Shown here: in pieces, positions 46,863-58,873 of the stretch
Numbering within the stretch: the stretch's first letter is position 1
Layout of the letters: the number at the start of each line of letters is the position of its first letter
Origin: Lingula anatina
Taxonomy: Eukaryota > Brachiopoda > Lingulata > Lingulida > Lingulidae
Assembly: GCF_001039355.2 (NCBI RefSeq)
Contig: NW_019775509.1
Coordinates: 226,954 to 290,953, forward strand
Reading direction: 5' to 3'
Length of the DNA: 64,000 nt
Made by a program: the position numbers and the translations under genes
Notes under the pieces: model-generated
The model's database searches: none
Told to the model about the DNA's origin: nothing
What the model saw: the letters and a program-made list of their open reading frames with translations, nothing else

Positions 46863-49800
46863 AGCCCGAAATCAAAAAGCCAAAATATCAACTGTGTTAA
46901 AATGGTAATGCGCTCTTACGCGTTTCTTTTAAGTTTTTCAGAACCACTGTAGAATATATAAATGGATGCACATCAGAAATTGGCATCTTGGCACCTTGGT
47001 TCCCTTTCCTGCAAATGTACAGTCAGTATGCGTTGGTTTTTCTAATAATTCTGGTGTCTTCTGGCAACGAGATTTAATACAAGTTGGCGTATCTGTCACC
47101 TTTTGTGTGGATCAAATAAGAGGACCAAGATAGTTAACTGTCTATCTGTGTTTATTATGACTACACCTCTTGATCAGAGATACTATAGTCGGATATCTAT
47201 CGTCTTATCGTTTGAAATCAAGAGTTGTCGCAGCCTTAGGAGAGAGAGGCACGTTTACGCTGTGCTCAATTAAAAAAATTCTATAGAAAGTAAAAGATTG
47301 TTCAGACCTTTTCTGAATTCTTTTTCCAGTCCTGTTTATCTCTAGATCATTATTGTAATTACGTTTTTTTATTTAAAGCAATATCGTAGCCTTAAAATAC
47401 ACCATATCTACAGGTAGGGTCTAAGCTGTTATCATTATCACCTGTTGGTGAAACATTCTTTCTGTATGAATTCAATATACCATGATTATAACACTGCATT
47501 TCACTAAATGTATAGCAAAAATAAAATAAAAAATAAAAAGGGAATTTAAAAAAACTGCAAAATTCGAGACTTTGCGTCACCGGTCATATTAGCAAAATAT
47601 TATAATAAATGTCTTTTGGGTCGCACGAAAGGCAACTACGATTCTTTTTAATATAGTGTATGAATGCTTAAATGTAAAAATTAAGTATATGGTAATAAGA
47701 GAAAAACAACAGAAACGCGATCGCAACTTTTATCGAGATATATTTCGAGGCAGTGGCCCGTTCCTGTGCCTTAGTGACCTTGGAAAAATACGTACGATTA
47801 AACCAAAGCATTTTCTCACGATTCACGCGCCAGGCAATCTAGATATATCACAGATCACTGCATTGGTTTTCGATTAGCTGATAAATCAATAGATAATGTT
47901 CAAAGCAGTAGAGGGGATGGGGGGTGGGGGGAGTGAAAGGCACCTGTCTCTGCCTGTCGAACATATTGCGTGACCTCACAAGGACCTTCTATTCGGCTCT
48001 ATGGTCACAACGGATGTGGAAGTTATTTTGAGAAGACGTGAATTTTTTTTCCAACGTACACCACAAACATTGCACAAAGCGAGGTTTCACTGCTAATTTT
48101 GATTTAAAAAGTCAAAGATATGATCAAAATACATTTTAAACCCTTAACAAGAACATTTTCATATTAAAAACCTCTAGCGCTTTATTAACGCCTATATTTG
48201 GCAAAGTACCTTTTTGTTTCTTTAATGCAGGTTTTATTTCTTTTTATTTCTTATTCCCGTATATTTCGAAATGACCAAATGCACATGAACAACAAAAGCA
48301 TCAAAACAATGATCACGATGGTGGAAAATATAAGTTGGTTTCATAGTTACTAATTTCAATTATTTCGCCGCATTAGACCATCTCAGCCGACACGCTGCAG
48401 TTTATCGTCTCACCCGAGTGTGCTAATTATTTCTCTGCATTGATCCATCATCTCACCTAACACACTTCAGGTGTGTTTTTTTTCTGTCATCTTGCCAACA
48501 GATTGTAAGGGAGTGTTTGTACTGTTGTCAATTCCACCGTCACGTGACCATGTACGTTTTTCTTGGGGTGCGACCTTGTGAGGTAAATATTTCTTAGGAC
48601 CGAACAGGAGGAAATAAAGATCGTCTGCACTGCCAAATTGCACAGGTAAGTGTGTATGTAGTCCGTCTGTCGGTATCTTCGTAGCAAGTTTAGTGGAGCG
48701 TGTAGAAGTGTCACTTGTATTATTTTTCACAAAAATATTCGAGTCCTTCTCCTTACGCGTATCTGGATCTTATGCGATACAAATCAAATGAAAAATCACT
48801 ACATAGGCTACATAACGCACATTCTTATCCCAGTTAATTTAACCGTGTTAATATTTTGACTGAAAACTTGACAGAATATGATGGCATCTAAAAAGTCAGT
48901 TTACATGAGCCATATGACATGACAGCATTTGGAATGTAGAAAACCGTTATTATATGTGGCTGTGAGTGTCATATGAACCGAGTGGTTGTGCGTGGGTCTT
49001 ATCAGAGATATGTGAGCTCTACTCAAATATTCTATTAACACCACTAAAAACCCCAGACGAAAGGTAATTTGACATCAAATCTTGGCATGCGTTCGTGTAT
49101 GTTAAATATCGTCGTTATTATTGCTTTGCGTCTATTGTATGTAGTGCTTTTTTTTAAACACAAATATGCCTGTAGTCAACTTAGGCTATTCAGCGGTCAA
49201 GTTATTGTTAAAATGCCGTGAATACTTTTATTGTTTTCATTGAAATTGTGACCTCAGTGAGACCAATTCTCGCCTTATTTTCCGTCTCCGTGAGCAGTGA
49301 GATATCGATTATTAAGCTCATTCACTCGATTCCTGTGTATCGCATATAAAATTTAACAAGGTGAGCGAATGCCTTCCCATGAAAGCATTGCTACAATATT
49401 CAGCTTAATAGGGAAATCCAAAAATGTTGATAAAAAACCTGATCTTCACCTTTCGTGTTTCAAATACCTTAGAATGACCCAAGAAGGTACACGTTTTATC
49501 CGTTTCTATACAGGTGATGCGAGTTCAAAAAGGAAAAAAGAGGGGTTATTTGACGTGTCGTATAATAATTTAAACATTTAGAACGTTTGTGGTCTTTTAT
49601 TTCCTTTTACATATATCAAGCTGTAGTTATCATGAACGCATCCTTCAGGCTTATATTGGTAGTGTGGCTGAGCTAGGTGAGACAGTATACACCCACCGTT
49701 CACACGAACGCGCCGGACAATAGCAAGGAAACTGCCATTCTTTCAACGATTGATCCGTTATGCTCGAATTAAGATTTCTTCCATTTTTTTTATATTGCAC

Positions 49801-52547
49801 GCTTCACCCTTGATGCCTTCATCACAAAATATTTTCTTACCGATTTATATAAACGATGCAGGCGTAAGAACAAATACATACCTAAATACTTTATTTATAT
49901 TTTGACAGTCCCTATAGGCCCTATTATGACCATTGGAACTTATATGTAGGTTGTTTTGAGTGCGGCTTTTAGAAAATATCACAATTTTGTCTTTTAAGCA
50001 TATTAATTAAAATATTTTAGTGAAAACTTTAAGTTTCGTGTCATGGCAGTGCTGAGCAAAACGATAATGTTGATACTGTAATTTTTCTTTCTTTTTTCTT
50101 TTTGGTTTTTTATCCTCAAATTGAAAGGTGCTGCCCGCATATATAACCAACATTCTGAATTCATAATAACCACATTAAACTCATTCAATGACGTGATGAT
50201 ACTTCAGATATAACTGTGGTACAGTAAAAATCTTATACGGAAACTAGTCCGAAAATAAATTATTCAAAGCAGTGAAAATAATCCACGATTGCCTAAAACG
50301 AGGCTGTCGACACAGCGTGATGTCATGCGAGATAAGCATTGACATAGGCCTAAGGTGGAACTGATCCAGTAGGACACACACTGTCACGGCGTAGGGATTT
50401 TACGTCGTTTTTTCACGCGCCATTACGTTACGTCGCGTTCGTTTTGTGAAACCATGAAAATTTGACCTAAAAATGTCAACATTATCTGCAGAAGTAAGTA
50501 TCTAATACTTCCAATCAGATGGTATATTAATTGGGTATTTAAACTTCATACCCATGTAATATTTTTTTTGGTAATGTTTGATTTGACCGCGTTTATGTTT
50601 GTGAAACTCACATGTCGCGGTTACATTTTCCCTTGACAACATCGTAACTTTCATCAAAATTATTCGGACTAAAAATTTAAGAAAATCTATTGACTAAACT
50701 GAAGTAAATGAGTCGGTGTAGGTCACACAGTGCAGAATAAACAACACCCCCTATTAACAAAACTATATAGGCCTACATGATACATTGTATACATGTGTAA
50801 TCTTGATCTTAAAGTTGGGGGTACTTAGCATACACCTTTGAGGAAAAAAACGTGGAAAGTATAACTTCTGACTTCTGTTGAAAATCTATACCTACATCAT
50901 GATAATCTTCTAATGAAGTTTACATGTGTGGGTCAGAAATTTCTGGAAGTTTTGATACAATTCGAAACCAGGCGCCCAATTCACTCCACCTGTCCACCCT
51001 CAGGATAAAATGGCGGGAATTCTAATGAAAATAGCTAGCGGTAGTTCAGGGGAACTCTCGAAAAACGAGAGGTATAATTCGTACTTTGGTATTTAATGTC
51101 AGATATATTTTTCCTATTTCATGCAATCATTGCCTCTATAAACTGAAATCCTTATTTGTGATCAAACTGAACCTAAGAAATGTGTAATTTGAAGGCCCAA
51201 TCTGCATGTCACATGATTTGTGTCACATGATATTTACGAATCAAACCAGTTCAAGGTCAATAGTTTGCTGCTTAGGAAGAAAGTGTGGATCATCAGAACC
51301 TTATGTGAAATTTGAGGTTAGTTCGAAACTTTTTAGAGTGAATAAAGGTGTTTATTTGCTCGAAGGACGGCAGAAATGGGTATTTTAGGGAGTAAATTTG
51401 CACTGATTTTTGACAACTTCTCAGATTTTCTGTCGAGACTGACAATTAAACCCAAGAGTGTACGGGATTTTCCTTTAAAACTTGTAAACCTTGATATGTT
51501 GGCAACCATTTTTCGCAATTTAAGCGAATTTTATATTTGTTAACACATTTCTCGCATTATATATATAGTCCCTCCCTGGGCATATGCGTTTTTGGTTTTG
51601 TAAAAAAATTCCATCCTTTGTGTTCAGAGCGCGATACTGAGAATTCTTGATGGTTAAATTGATAAAACTATGCCCTTTTTGCTACAGAAGAACAAATATT
51701 TATTCATTTTCTAAAATATATAAGTACAAGTCACAGTAGATTTTTGCAATAGATATTTACGTGCCACATACTCATTTTCAACGATTCGCCATTCTCGTGC
51801 TATTTTGTTACGCGGACGTAGCAAAAGGACAATCATGACGTGCCGAAGTACACCCCATTTGGACATTATGTGTCCTACTGTCGATCGTGTTCAAGGTAGC
51901 AACTAGAAACTAGGTACTAGCCCCTGGGTTGAACACATCTCGCTGACACTGTGGCTTATAGCGCTCGGGTGATTGTGAAATGTCTCAGTTATTATTATTA
52001 TATGGATGTCAGCTCAGAGATATAGTATACATTATCCGCATAACTCAGTTACAATAGAATGATGGGGCTATGATCTATGCTTTACTGCTCTGAGGGTCCC
52101 ATTGGGGGGTAGTGATCACAGTTCACAAGAAATAAAATCGTCAGTTCGCAAGTTGCAGCAAATAAAACTTTAGCCATATCTCAGTGATGATGAGAGCCGA
52201 TTATCCTTAAAAAATTACCGGGTATAATGACATTGTTTAATGAAGGGCGAAGAATAAAAGGCCTCTTTCGCGAGTCACTGGAATGGGGTGCTTTATCAAT
52301 CACGCTAAATGATATGAACTTTTGTCGCATCTCGGGAAATGAATAGTGGCTTTCACGTGGAACGAAAATACCCAAAGGGACCCTCGTTTACGATTGTGGT
52401 GAATGACGATATTTCGATTCCACATATGAATATTTTAAGCTTCCAGGCATGTTTTTATCACCGCAAACGAAAATTGGATCAAGGAATGCAGCAATTATAC
52501 TCCAGCAAAATTCGTTTTCTCTTTTTAGCATATCCGAGCCAGTCAAT
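46863..52547. other. Interval without supported coding genes
   Basis: Should contain the promoter of the hypothetical minus-strand gene (left) and the promoter and 5' UTR of ketohexokinase (right). An acceptor-like CTCTTTTTAG at 52519-52528, 20 bases before the ketohexokinase ATG, suggests a non-coding first exon upstream. Candidates are the CG-richer stretch near 50280-50480 followed by GAA|GTAAGT at 50492-50497, but none can be confirmed. The ORFs present are short and lack family signals. Confidence 0.5.
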
Positions 52548-53773
52548 ATGGAGACCAACAGGATTCTGTGCCTGGGTAAACTTTGTGTGGATATTATAGC
52601 GGAGTGTGAAGACTTCCCACAAGAAGACAGCGACCAAAGGTAACATCATCAAGAGTGGGGTGCAGGACTCCGTTTTTTTTTTTTTTTTTTTTTTTTTTGA
52701 CAGCATTCACGGCCAGTTGGTCCGCGAACTAACAGATTCTCGGATCAAATATGGCCGACCCACTTGAAAGCTTGCCGTTTAATCCCCTAATAGACACTGA
52801 ACAGATTCCCTGCATGGATTATGCGGCACGCTTTCAAGCTCTCTACAGCTTAATGTGGAGGAATGGAGTCTTTTCATTTAGTAATTTTCTCACTTATTTC
52901 GAGCCCCTTTAACTTGATCGTTATTATGACCATATATATGCGAGTAGGCCTACTATGTAACGTACGTACACCTACTAGTATATTACATGGGGTTCGTATT
53001 TCTCTAGTCGGAACTGTTTGTTGTTATTCTTCATTTTAACGACATTGCCTACCAGTAGTTTGTGTCAATATAATTCCATATACATATATAATTTTTAAAT
53101 CTGAAAAGATGTAAGAGACAACGCTGGCAACGCGGAGGGAACGCCAACAACACCAGTACGGTTCTGTCTATCCTGGGAGCTCCGGTGGAGTACCTGGGTA
53201 CGATAGCGAACAGCCACGAGCTAGGGTAAGTCCTACACAGGTATCCAAACAGGTAGATTGCTGTATGATACCAGCCGTTTGATTGTTGTCACCTGAGGCG
53301 GTCGTAAATGTGACTTTTTTCCTCTTCCGCCGCAGAATCTAATAAATACATATGTAGGTCCGAGACTTTATGCCAATACTGCTTGAGGGTTTATATTTTA
53401 TATATAACGGCAGCTAGAGAGATTTACTTTTTAGATAAAAACATGTTGGAAAAAACCCCAAAATAGTAAAGGACTATTTATTTTTTAAATATCAAATTCA
53501 ACAGCTTATAACTGTGACGGCAAGTTCTAACGTGCGTTTATAATTAAATCAATTAATCTAGCACTCTGAAGTGGTGATTTTTAGATGATAAATATCTTTT
53601 TTTTTGTCAGCTTTCTCCGTGACGACTATCAGCGTGCTGGTATTATAATAGACAACTGTGTTATAGTGGACAATTGTAGCTGCCCTGTCTCCCTCGTACT
53701 GCTCAGCTCGGTCTCAGGATCAAGAACTATTATTCACGACAGCGGGTAAGACAGTTTCCAAACCGGGGACCCA

Positions 53774-53810
<37 letters not shown>

Positions 53811-56616
53811 GAAAAAAAACGTAATTCTGCAAATCCTAAGCGGGTCTCACAGCCCACATGAGAGTCTGCCCGTGTAAGGCCTCTAGCTCAACTTAGTCAT
53901 CTTCGGTAACGAAGGACAGCCTTTTGATGACGATGAACGTCAAAATGTTCCCTCAACTTCATTTCAGGAACTTTTGTCCACGCTTCATGATGATAAAGGT
54001 ACACTATTTGTGATTTTCCCCGTCAAACAAGTTTTTTTTTTCCTTTTAAAAATGTAACTGTTTTATATTTCAGGTCTCTACCTGAACTGACACACAAAGA
54101 CTTCCAGGTCGACCTCGGTTCCTATGCCTGGGTACATTTCGAGGTAGGTTCACCGCTAACCTGTGAAAATAAATTATTATAAATAATAAAAAATAAAAAA
54201 GTCGTATTACTTCTAAAATTCTAAGATGTACTTTTGAGTGCGATATACAGGCAGGTTGGGTTGCTTTGCCTTATTATAATTCAACTTTTCTCCCTTAGAT
54301 TAAGGTACATATCATGATAGAGCAAAATGATGAATTTTCTAGGTTTTAGCATTGCTACCATGGTACATCCAATCCGAAAACGACAGCGGTACTGCCTGGA
54401 CCTAAATCACCGATTTAATATGAAAACCATTTTTAGAGTAACTACCTGTAGGTCCACAGATAAGACAAGCCCTAAGCCAGGTGGGGTTCGAGGAGTTCGA
54501 AGACCCCCCCCCCCCCCCTTTTGCCGGGAAAAAGTCCCCTCTGGGCACTAAGGTTTCACGGTAAAAGGTCCACTTTTTCAGAAAAAAAGAACCCCTTTTT
54601 AAAATTGCTGGATGCAGGCCTGTAAGGACATTATTCGCGAGCGTTGATTATCACAAAAATATGAAATCTAGGCGTTCCTCTTTTCAGGGGCGACCAAGCG
54701 CAGCAGAGCAAGTGAAGATGCTGAGAGATATAGATAATCACAACGCGGACCTTGAAGAAAACGACAGGATAACCACCTCCGTGGAGCTAGAGAAGAACAG
54801 ACCGGTTTTAGGTAATACATGGCAGGGGCCTATATAAAAAAAGGCTGTGAGGGGGGGAATGGATTGATATATACATGTGTAGGGTGTATATGTGGGAAAG
54901 GCAAGAGAGGCCTATTAAAATGATCCCTAAACTACAAATGATATAAAAGAGCATGTGATTTCAAGTAACTCAAGGGCGTATTCCCAGAGCTTTTAGATCG
55001 ATCTATCCCCGCGGGGAGTCTCACTAGATTACTGTCAGATAATCCGGCTTAAATGTCCGTCCCGCCTACTACAAGCTGTAAGGGGGTAATTAACTTTCGT
55101 GCCCGCTCGGCTGACAGCTATTTAGCGTGAACCCCCAGGGAGTTATGTCGATCTAAAGTAGATCGATCTAATCTCTGGGAATGGGGTCCAACACAGGCAG
55201 CATTTCTGAAATGCATCAAATCCTGTTTGTTTTCCTTTTATCGCTGTGCCAACCACGGCCGTCTTATTCGCCTTCTATTTATTTATATATGAACATGAAT
55301 ATAAACTTGCATATGAAGATACAGATATAACTGTAGAACGATCCACCATATTGAATGTAAAATGTTCATGGATTATTTCAGCCCAGCTCATTGACAAAGC
55401 TGACTACGTGTTTATCAGCAAAGACTATGCCAAAGCCCACGGATTCTACAGCAAAGAGGACGCAGTGGAAGGGTTTGTGGATAAAGTCAGAGAAGGGTAG
55501 GCAAATCTGTCGATTTTTAAATTAAAACTAAAATCTCTTTGTGCATGAAGGCAATGTAGATGACAATGATGATATGATATTATTCGCGGTTTATTGCTAT
55601 GAAAAATTTACAAAAAATTTTAGCTTGAAGCAGGGCGCAGCATGCCCGCATAATTTTTCTTGAAAACTACACAGACTCTTATGGAAATACAAATGTAATA
55701 TCCAGTACAGTCCCGGAGTATGACCTGGTGGTCGAAAATCTGGCTATCCTTTTTCATCAAACCAGACACGTCATGTTTAAAATCTTGCCACGTGCCCTTT
55801 AAGGTGTTGGATGTCGAGAAAATTAAATTATTTTCCTTTAGATATTTAGTTCTACCGACACAGTGTAGGATGTCATATTGATTATATATTCATCGCCGTA
55901 TAACTTGTTTTTATTCACACAAAGTGATCGCAGTAAAGTCAGCATACACCTTAGTTCCCACACGGTCCCAATACCTGCCAAATATGTACTCAGCACCATT
56001 CGGCAATTTGAAATCGGAAATTTAGTGGAATTTCGCAAAAATTCAAGTTGGGCGAAGTTCACGAGTCTCATAAAATACCAAGTGAAAATCAAGTAGCTAG
56101 CAATTTCAAAAGGGGGGTTCTTTTTCTGAAAAAGTGGACCTTTTTCCATAAAAACTCCATGTACCTAGATCAAATTTTACCCAGAGTGGAACTTTTTCTA
56201 CCAAAAAGGGCGGTTCTTTCGAACCCCCTGAACCCCCCCTGGCTACGGGCCTGGCTTTATATTTATATATCTATCTCTCTAACAGTTTTTGCGTCATGAT
56301 GGTTTTTACACGTTTCAGAGCGACGGTAATATGCGCGTGGGGAGAGGACGGCGCCTGCGCAAAACCGAAAGGAGAGCCAACCATATCTGTGCCCGCCATT
56401 TCACCCGGAACTATTATTGATACTCTCGGAGCAGGCGATACTTTTAATGCGGCTATGATACACGCACTCTGCAAAGGTGCAGTGCTGCAATCCGCTCTAA
56501 CATTTGCCTGTAAAGTTGCTGGAGAAAAGTGTGGAATGAAAGGCTTTAGTGGCTTGCGATACACAGATCTGTCATTTGAAGCAGAGAGCGATGGTAGTTC
56601 TAGTGGCAGCAAATAG
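52548..56616 (+). CDS. KHK: Ketohexokinase (hepatic fructokinase type, pfkB family)
   Basis: Cytosolic enzyme that phosphorylates fructose to fructose 1-phosphate with ATP. Seven exons: 52548-52639, 53109-53225, 53611-53745, 54074-54143, 54688-54811, 55382-55496, 56319-56616. Phases agree; 316 residues plus TAG (human 298, the excess being a Ser-rich C-terminal tail). It follows human KHK throughout: [33 protein letters not shown] (sugar-binding GGN segment), [72 protein letters not shown]. The pfkB signature 2 [14 protein letters not shown] holds the catalytic Asp in GAGD, and [13 protein letters not shown] forms the C-terminal nucleotide-site segment. Vertebrate KHK has mutually exclusive exons 3A/3C; only one exon 3 is visible here. 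An acceptor at 52528 suggests a non-coding exon upstream. The 3' UTR is AU-rich. Confidence 0.95.
52672..52698 (+). repeat. Poly-T tract
   Basis: About 27 consecutive T, 32 bases after the donor of the first KHK coding exon and directly before the foldback fragment at 52699. Confidence 0.95.
52699..52858. mobile_element. Family 2 foldback element, partial
   Basis: CAGCATTCACGGCC, ATCAAATATGGCCGACCCAC, TTGAAAGCTTGCC and ACGCTTTCAAGC reproduce the arms and loop seen at 3069-3202 and, in part, at 5088-5261 and 10841-11086. The right outer end is missing. In KHK intron 1. Confidence 0.7.
53777..53807 (+). repeat. (CA)n microsatellite
   Basis: About 30 bases of CA repeat in KHK intron 3, about 30 bases after the exon 3 donor. 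Confidence 0.95.
54476..54626 (+). repeat. 'GTAGCC…GGTTCG' interspersed repeat, copy in KHK intron 4
   Basis: GGTGGGGTTCGAGGAGTTCG, a 15-20 base C run, GGGAAAAAGTCC, AAAAGGTCCACTTTTTCAG and AAATTGCTGGATGCAGGCC align with the repeat at 15645-15807 in the same order and orientation. Confidence 0.8.
54973..55189. mobile_element. MITE-like foldback element, family 1
   Basis: GGGCGTATTCCCAGAG at the left and CTCTGGGAATGGGGTCC at the right. Inner arms are TTAGATCGATCTATCCCCG, GGGGAGTCTCACTAGATTA, GTCCGTCCCGCCTACTAC, GTAAGGGGGTAATTAACTTT and GAACCCCCAGGGAGTTA. It lies in KHK intron 5 and is the closest relative of 58660-58873. Confidence 0.9.
56090..56256 (-). repeat. 'GCTACGGGCCTG' interspersed repeat, inverted copy in KHK intron 6
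   Basis: Reverse-orientation copy of the 15645-15807 repeat: GTAGCTAGCAATTTCAAAAG, CTGAAAAAGTGGACCTTTTT, ATGTACCTAGATCAAATTTT, CGAACCCCCTGAACCCCCC and CTGGCTACGGGCCTGG. It ends about 60 bases before KHK exon 7. Confidence 0.85.
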
Positions 56617-56878
56617 ACACGAACATATGCAGCCTACTTAAAGAACTTACCTTGTAGGCCTACATGTATTTGGTGATTTTAAAACTGTAACACATTTACC
56701 CGGATTGAAAGCCAGTTCCCATCCATAGTGTGTCGAGTTTAAGGTGGCGTGTGCGTTGTAGTGACACCCCCATAACGTTACTAGTCACCTTTAAAGGAGG
56801 CTAACCTCATCATCGATCAGCACTAGTAGTGCCTTTATATAATTAGGCCTATTTTTAGCGCCTCTTCCCCGTTGTTAT

Positions 56879-56932
56879 TCATTGTTTATTTATTATATTT
56901 ATTCATTGTTTATTTATTATATATTTATTTTT
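56879..56932 (+). promoter_or_regulatory. AU-rich element cluster in KHK 3' UTR
   Basis: Two tandem units of about 25 bases, each with CATTGTTTATTTATTATAT, contain the TTATTTATT core of class II AU-rich elements, which speed mRNA decay in animals. They lie 260 bases after the KHK stop and before its AATAAA at 57485. The role is inferred from sequence only. Confidence 0.45.
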
Positions 56933-57484
56933 TGCATGATTGCCACACAGTACTATTCTGCCCTTCACCATGGCCACGGGTTGGTTTTTTTTTACTAAAT
57001 ATTCACAGATATGTCTCTGGTTAAATGATGGGACTTTTATTTTTTTATAAATTTGTGGAGATAATTAACCCATTTGTTTATTAGATCTTAGTTGTAAGTA
57101 TTATAAGGGTGATATCACATTACTTATTTGACATTGGTGTACTTTTTTCCTCCTAGATTCAACATTTTGTATTGATATCTCTTATTACATGTTTATTGTA
57201 GGAAATTAGAGACATGCATTGAAGGTATGGACGATATTTGCCTGAATTGGTGCATTTTGCACTCGACGCATACAATCGGGTTATGACAATGGGGTAATTT
57301 TACTGACATAAACGACTCTTTTCTTGAGCGTTACACATAATTTTTCTTATAAACTGTCTCTAAGCAGATTTGTTTGCAAGTATTTTTTTTATTATTTTCA
57401 GTAAGTACGAAGATTCTCCACTAGGTGTGACAATGTGCCAATTCTGAATATATATATATATGTGTTGCATTTATTGGAAAGGTG

Positions 57485-57490
57485 AATAAA
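57485..57490 (+). other. Polyadenylation signal of KHK
   Basis: AATAAA about 870 bases after the KHK stop, followed by a GT/T-rich stretch (GTTTTTCTTTGGGTTTATTTT) typical of a downstream element. Confidence 0.7.
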
Positions 57491-57685
57491 GTTTTTCTTT
57501 GGGTTTATTTTGCGTGGTCCAACCTTCCAGATCACATTGTTGAAAAATAGACTCATGCACTGTTTCATTAATTTGTACACATCATCTCATGAAAGTGGAC
57601 TTCTCCTAGTTTTATTGGCTCTTCACTGCCGTCTACGAAGAGATTGGAAAAAGCCTCCGTCACACAGACTCACACATCGTACTAC

Positions 57686-57890
57686 AGTAGCTGGGTCGTT
57701 CCAGCTCTGTGGGAGATTCTTGCTATTTAAGTGTAATCAATGGAATCAGCTTACTCAGCACGACAGTTGATTTCCCACTAGCTGCTCGAGGAGGCGTGTC
57801 AAATAATTAAGCCGATTCCACTGATTGCGCTTCAGCGAGAATCCCCCTGTAGAGTTGGGCCGACCCAGCTAGTACGATGGGTTTATCTGA
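57686..57890. mobile_element. Foldback element related to family 1
   Basis: AGCTGGGTCGTTCCAGCTC on the left is inverse to GGGCCGACCCAGCT on the right. Inner arms are AATCAATGGAATCAGCTTA and TAAGCCGATTCCACTGATTG. The middle has CTCGAGGAGGCGTGTCA, as in 19201-19405. It lies just past the KHK poly(A) signal. Confidence 0.75.
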
Positions 57891-58659
57891 ATGCGGTCAT
57901 AGACATCGGATATTTGTTGGAAAGAACCTACCAAGATCGCCCGGCTTGGTGATTTGTCTTCTAGCTAATTTGCAGCGTTGATATTTTATATGAAATGTAC
58001 ATTATGCTTTGGGATGTATCATTCGACTACAAAGTGCATCAAATAAAAATGGGTACAAGGAGCACTTACAGATGACAAAAAGAAAGAAATGATCTATAGT
58101 AGACGTCAACCCTGCGCGTTGGTGGTTTGATACGCGTATCATAGATATGCTTGTTTATAGGGTGTACCGACACGTCGTAGTATAGCACTTTGTCCCTAAA
58201 TCGCGTTTTTATTTGGGTCCAGATTGACAGTTTTGATCTAAACAGCTGCTGTTTTGTGTTTAGAACACGACCCTTTGATCTAAAACTTTGCCTTTTTACA
58301 ACCATGCAAGATTCATTTACACAGATCTTCGTAACGAAATTGCCATTTGTGACTTGGAGCAGCATGTCGGTGAACGCGATTTCCGAATTAGTGACTTGGA
58401 AGATAAATAAATAAATATGAAGAATGAGACTGAATCAGCACCAACTCCTATCAGTAAGTCGCTAAAATAATATCAAGCGCTTTCCGAGACTACAGTTAAC
58501 CTATGTGGCACAAGTGCATAAAATTTGTCGTTATCCTCCACCACACACCGCCATTAACTTTTTTCTTTTTCATGTGTACATCCCCCCCCCCCCCCACAAA
58601 CACACACACTTATGGCATGCTAGAAGCATGAAGTCATGAAGATCAAACCGTATGACTAA

Positions 58660-58873
58660 GGCTCTGTTCTCACAACTTTTAGATCGATCTATCACCGCGG
58701 GGAGTCTCACTAGATTACTGTCAGATAATCCGCCTTAAGTGTCCGTCCCCGCCTACTACAAGCTATAAGGGGTAATTAACTTTCGTGTCCGCCCGGCTGA
58801 CAGCTATTTAGCGTGAACCCCCAGGGAGTTAGGTCGATCCAATGTAGGTCGATCTAATCTATGAGAATGGGGT
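58660..58873. mobile_element. MITE-like foldback element, family 1
   Basis: Close relative of 54973-55189, sharing TTAGATCGATCTATC, GGGGAGTCTCACTAGATTAC, GGGGTAATTAACTTTCGTG and GCGTGAACCCCCAGGGAGTT. The outer ends (GGCTCTGTTCTCA, TGAGAATGGGGTG) are more diverged. Confidence 0.88.

Noticed and set aside
48467-48730. Overlapping minus-strand ORFs of 87 and 75 codons
   Set aside because: Two frames open over the same bases, with no family resemblance or splice signals.
50473-50493. Start codon plus short open stretch ending GAA|GTAAGT, as a coding exon of KHK
   Set aside because: Joined to the acceptor at 52528 it is out of frame with [10 protein letters not shown]. It could only be 5' UTR or an upstream ORF.
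51013-51073. Possible first exon ATGGCGGGAATT… ending AG|GTATAAT
   Set aside because: Weak donor and no partner exon. Splicing to KHK exon 2 would replace the conserved first strand of the enzyme.
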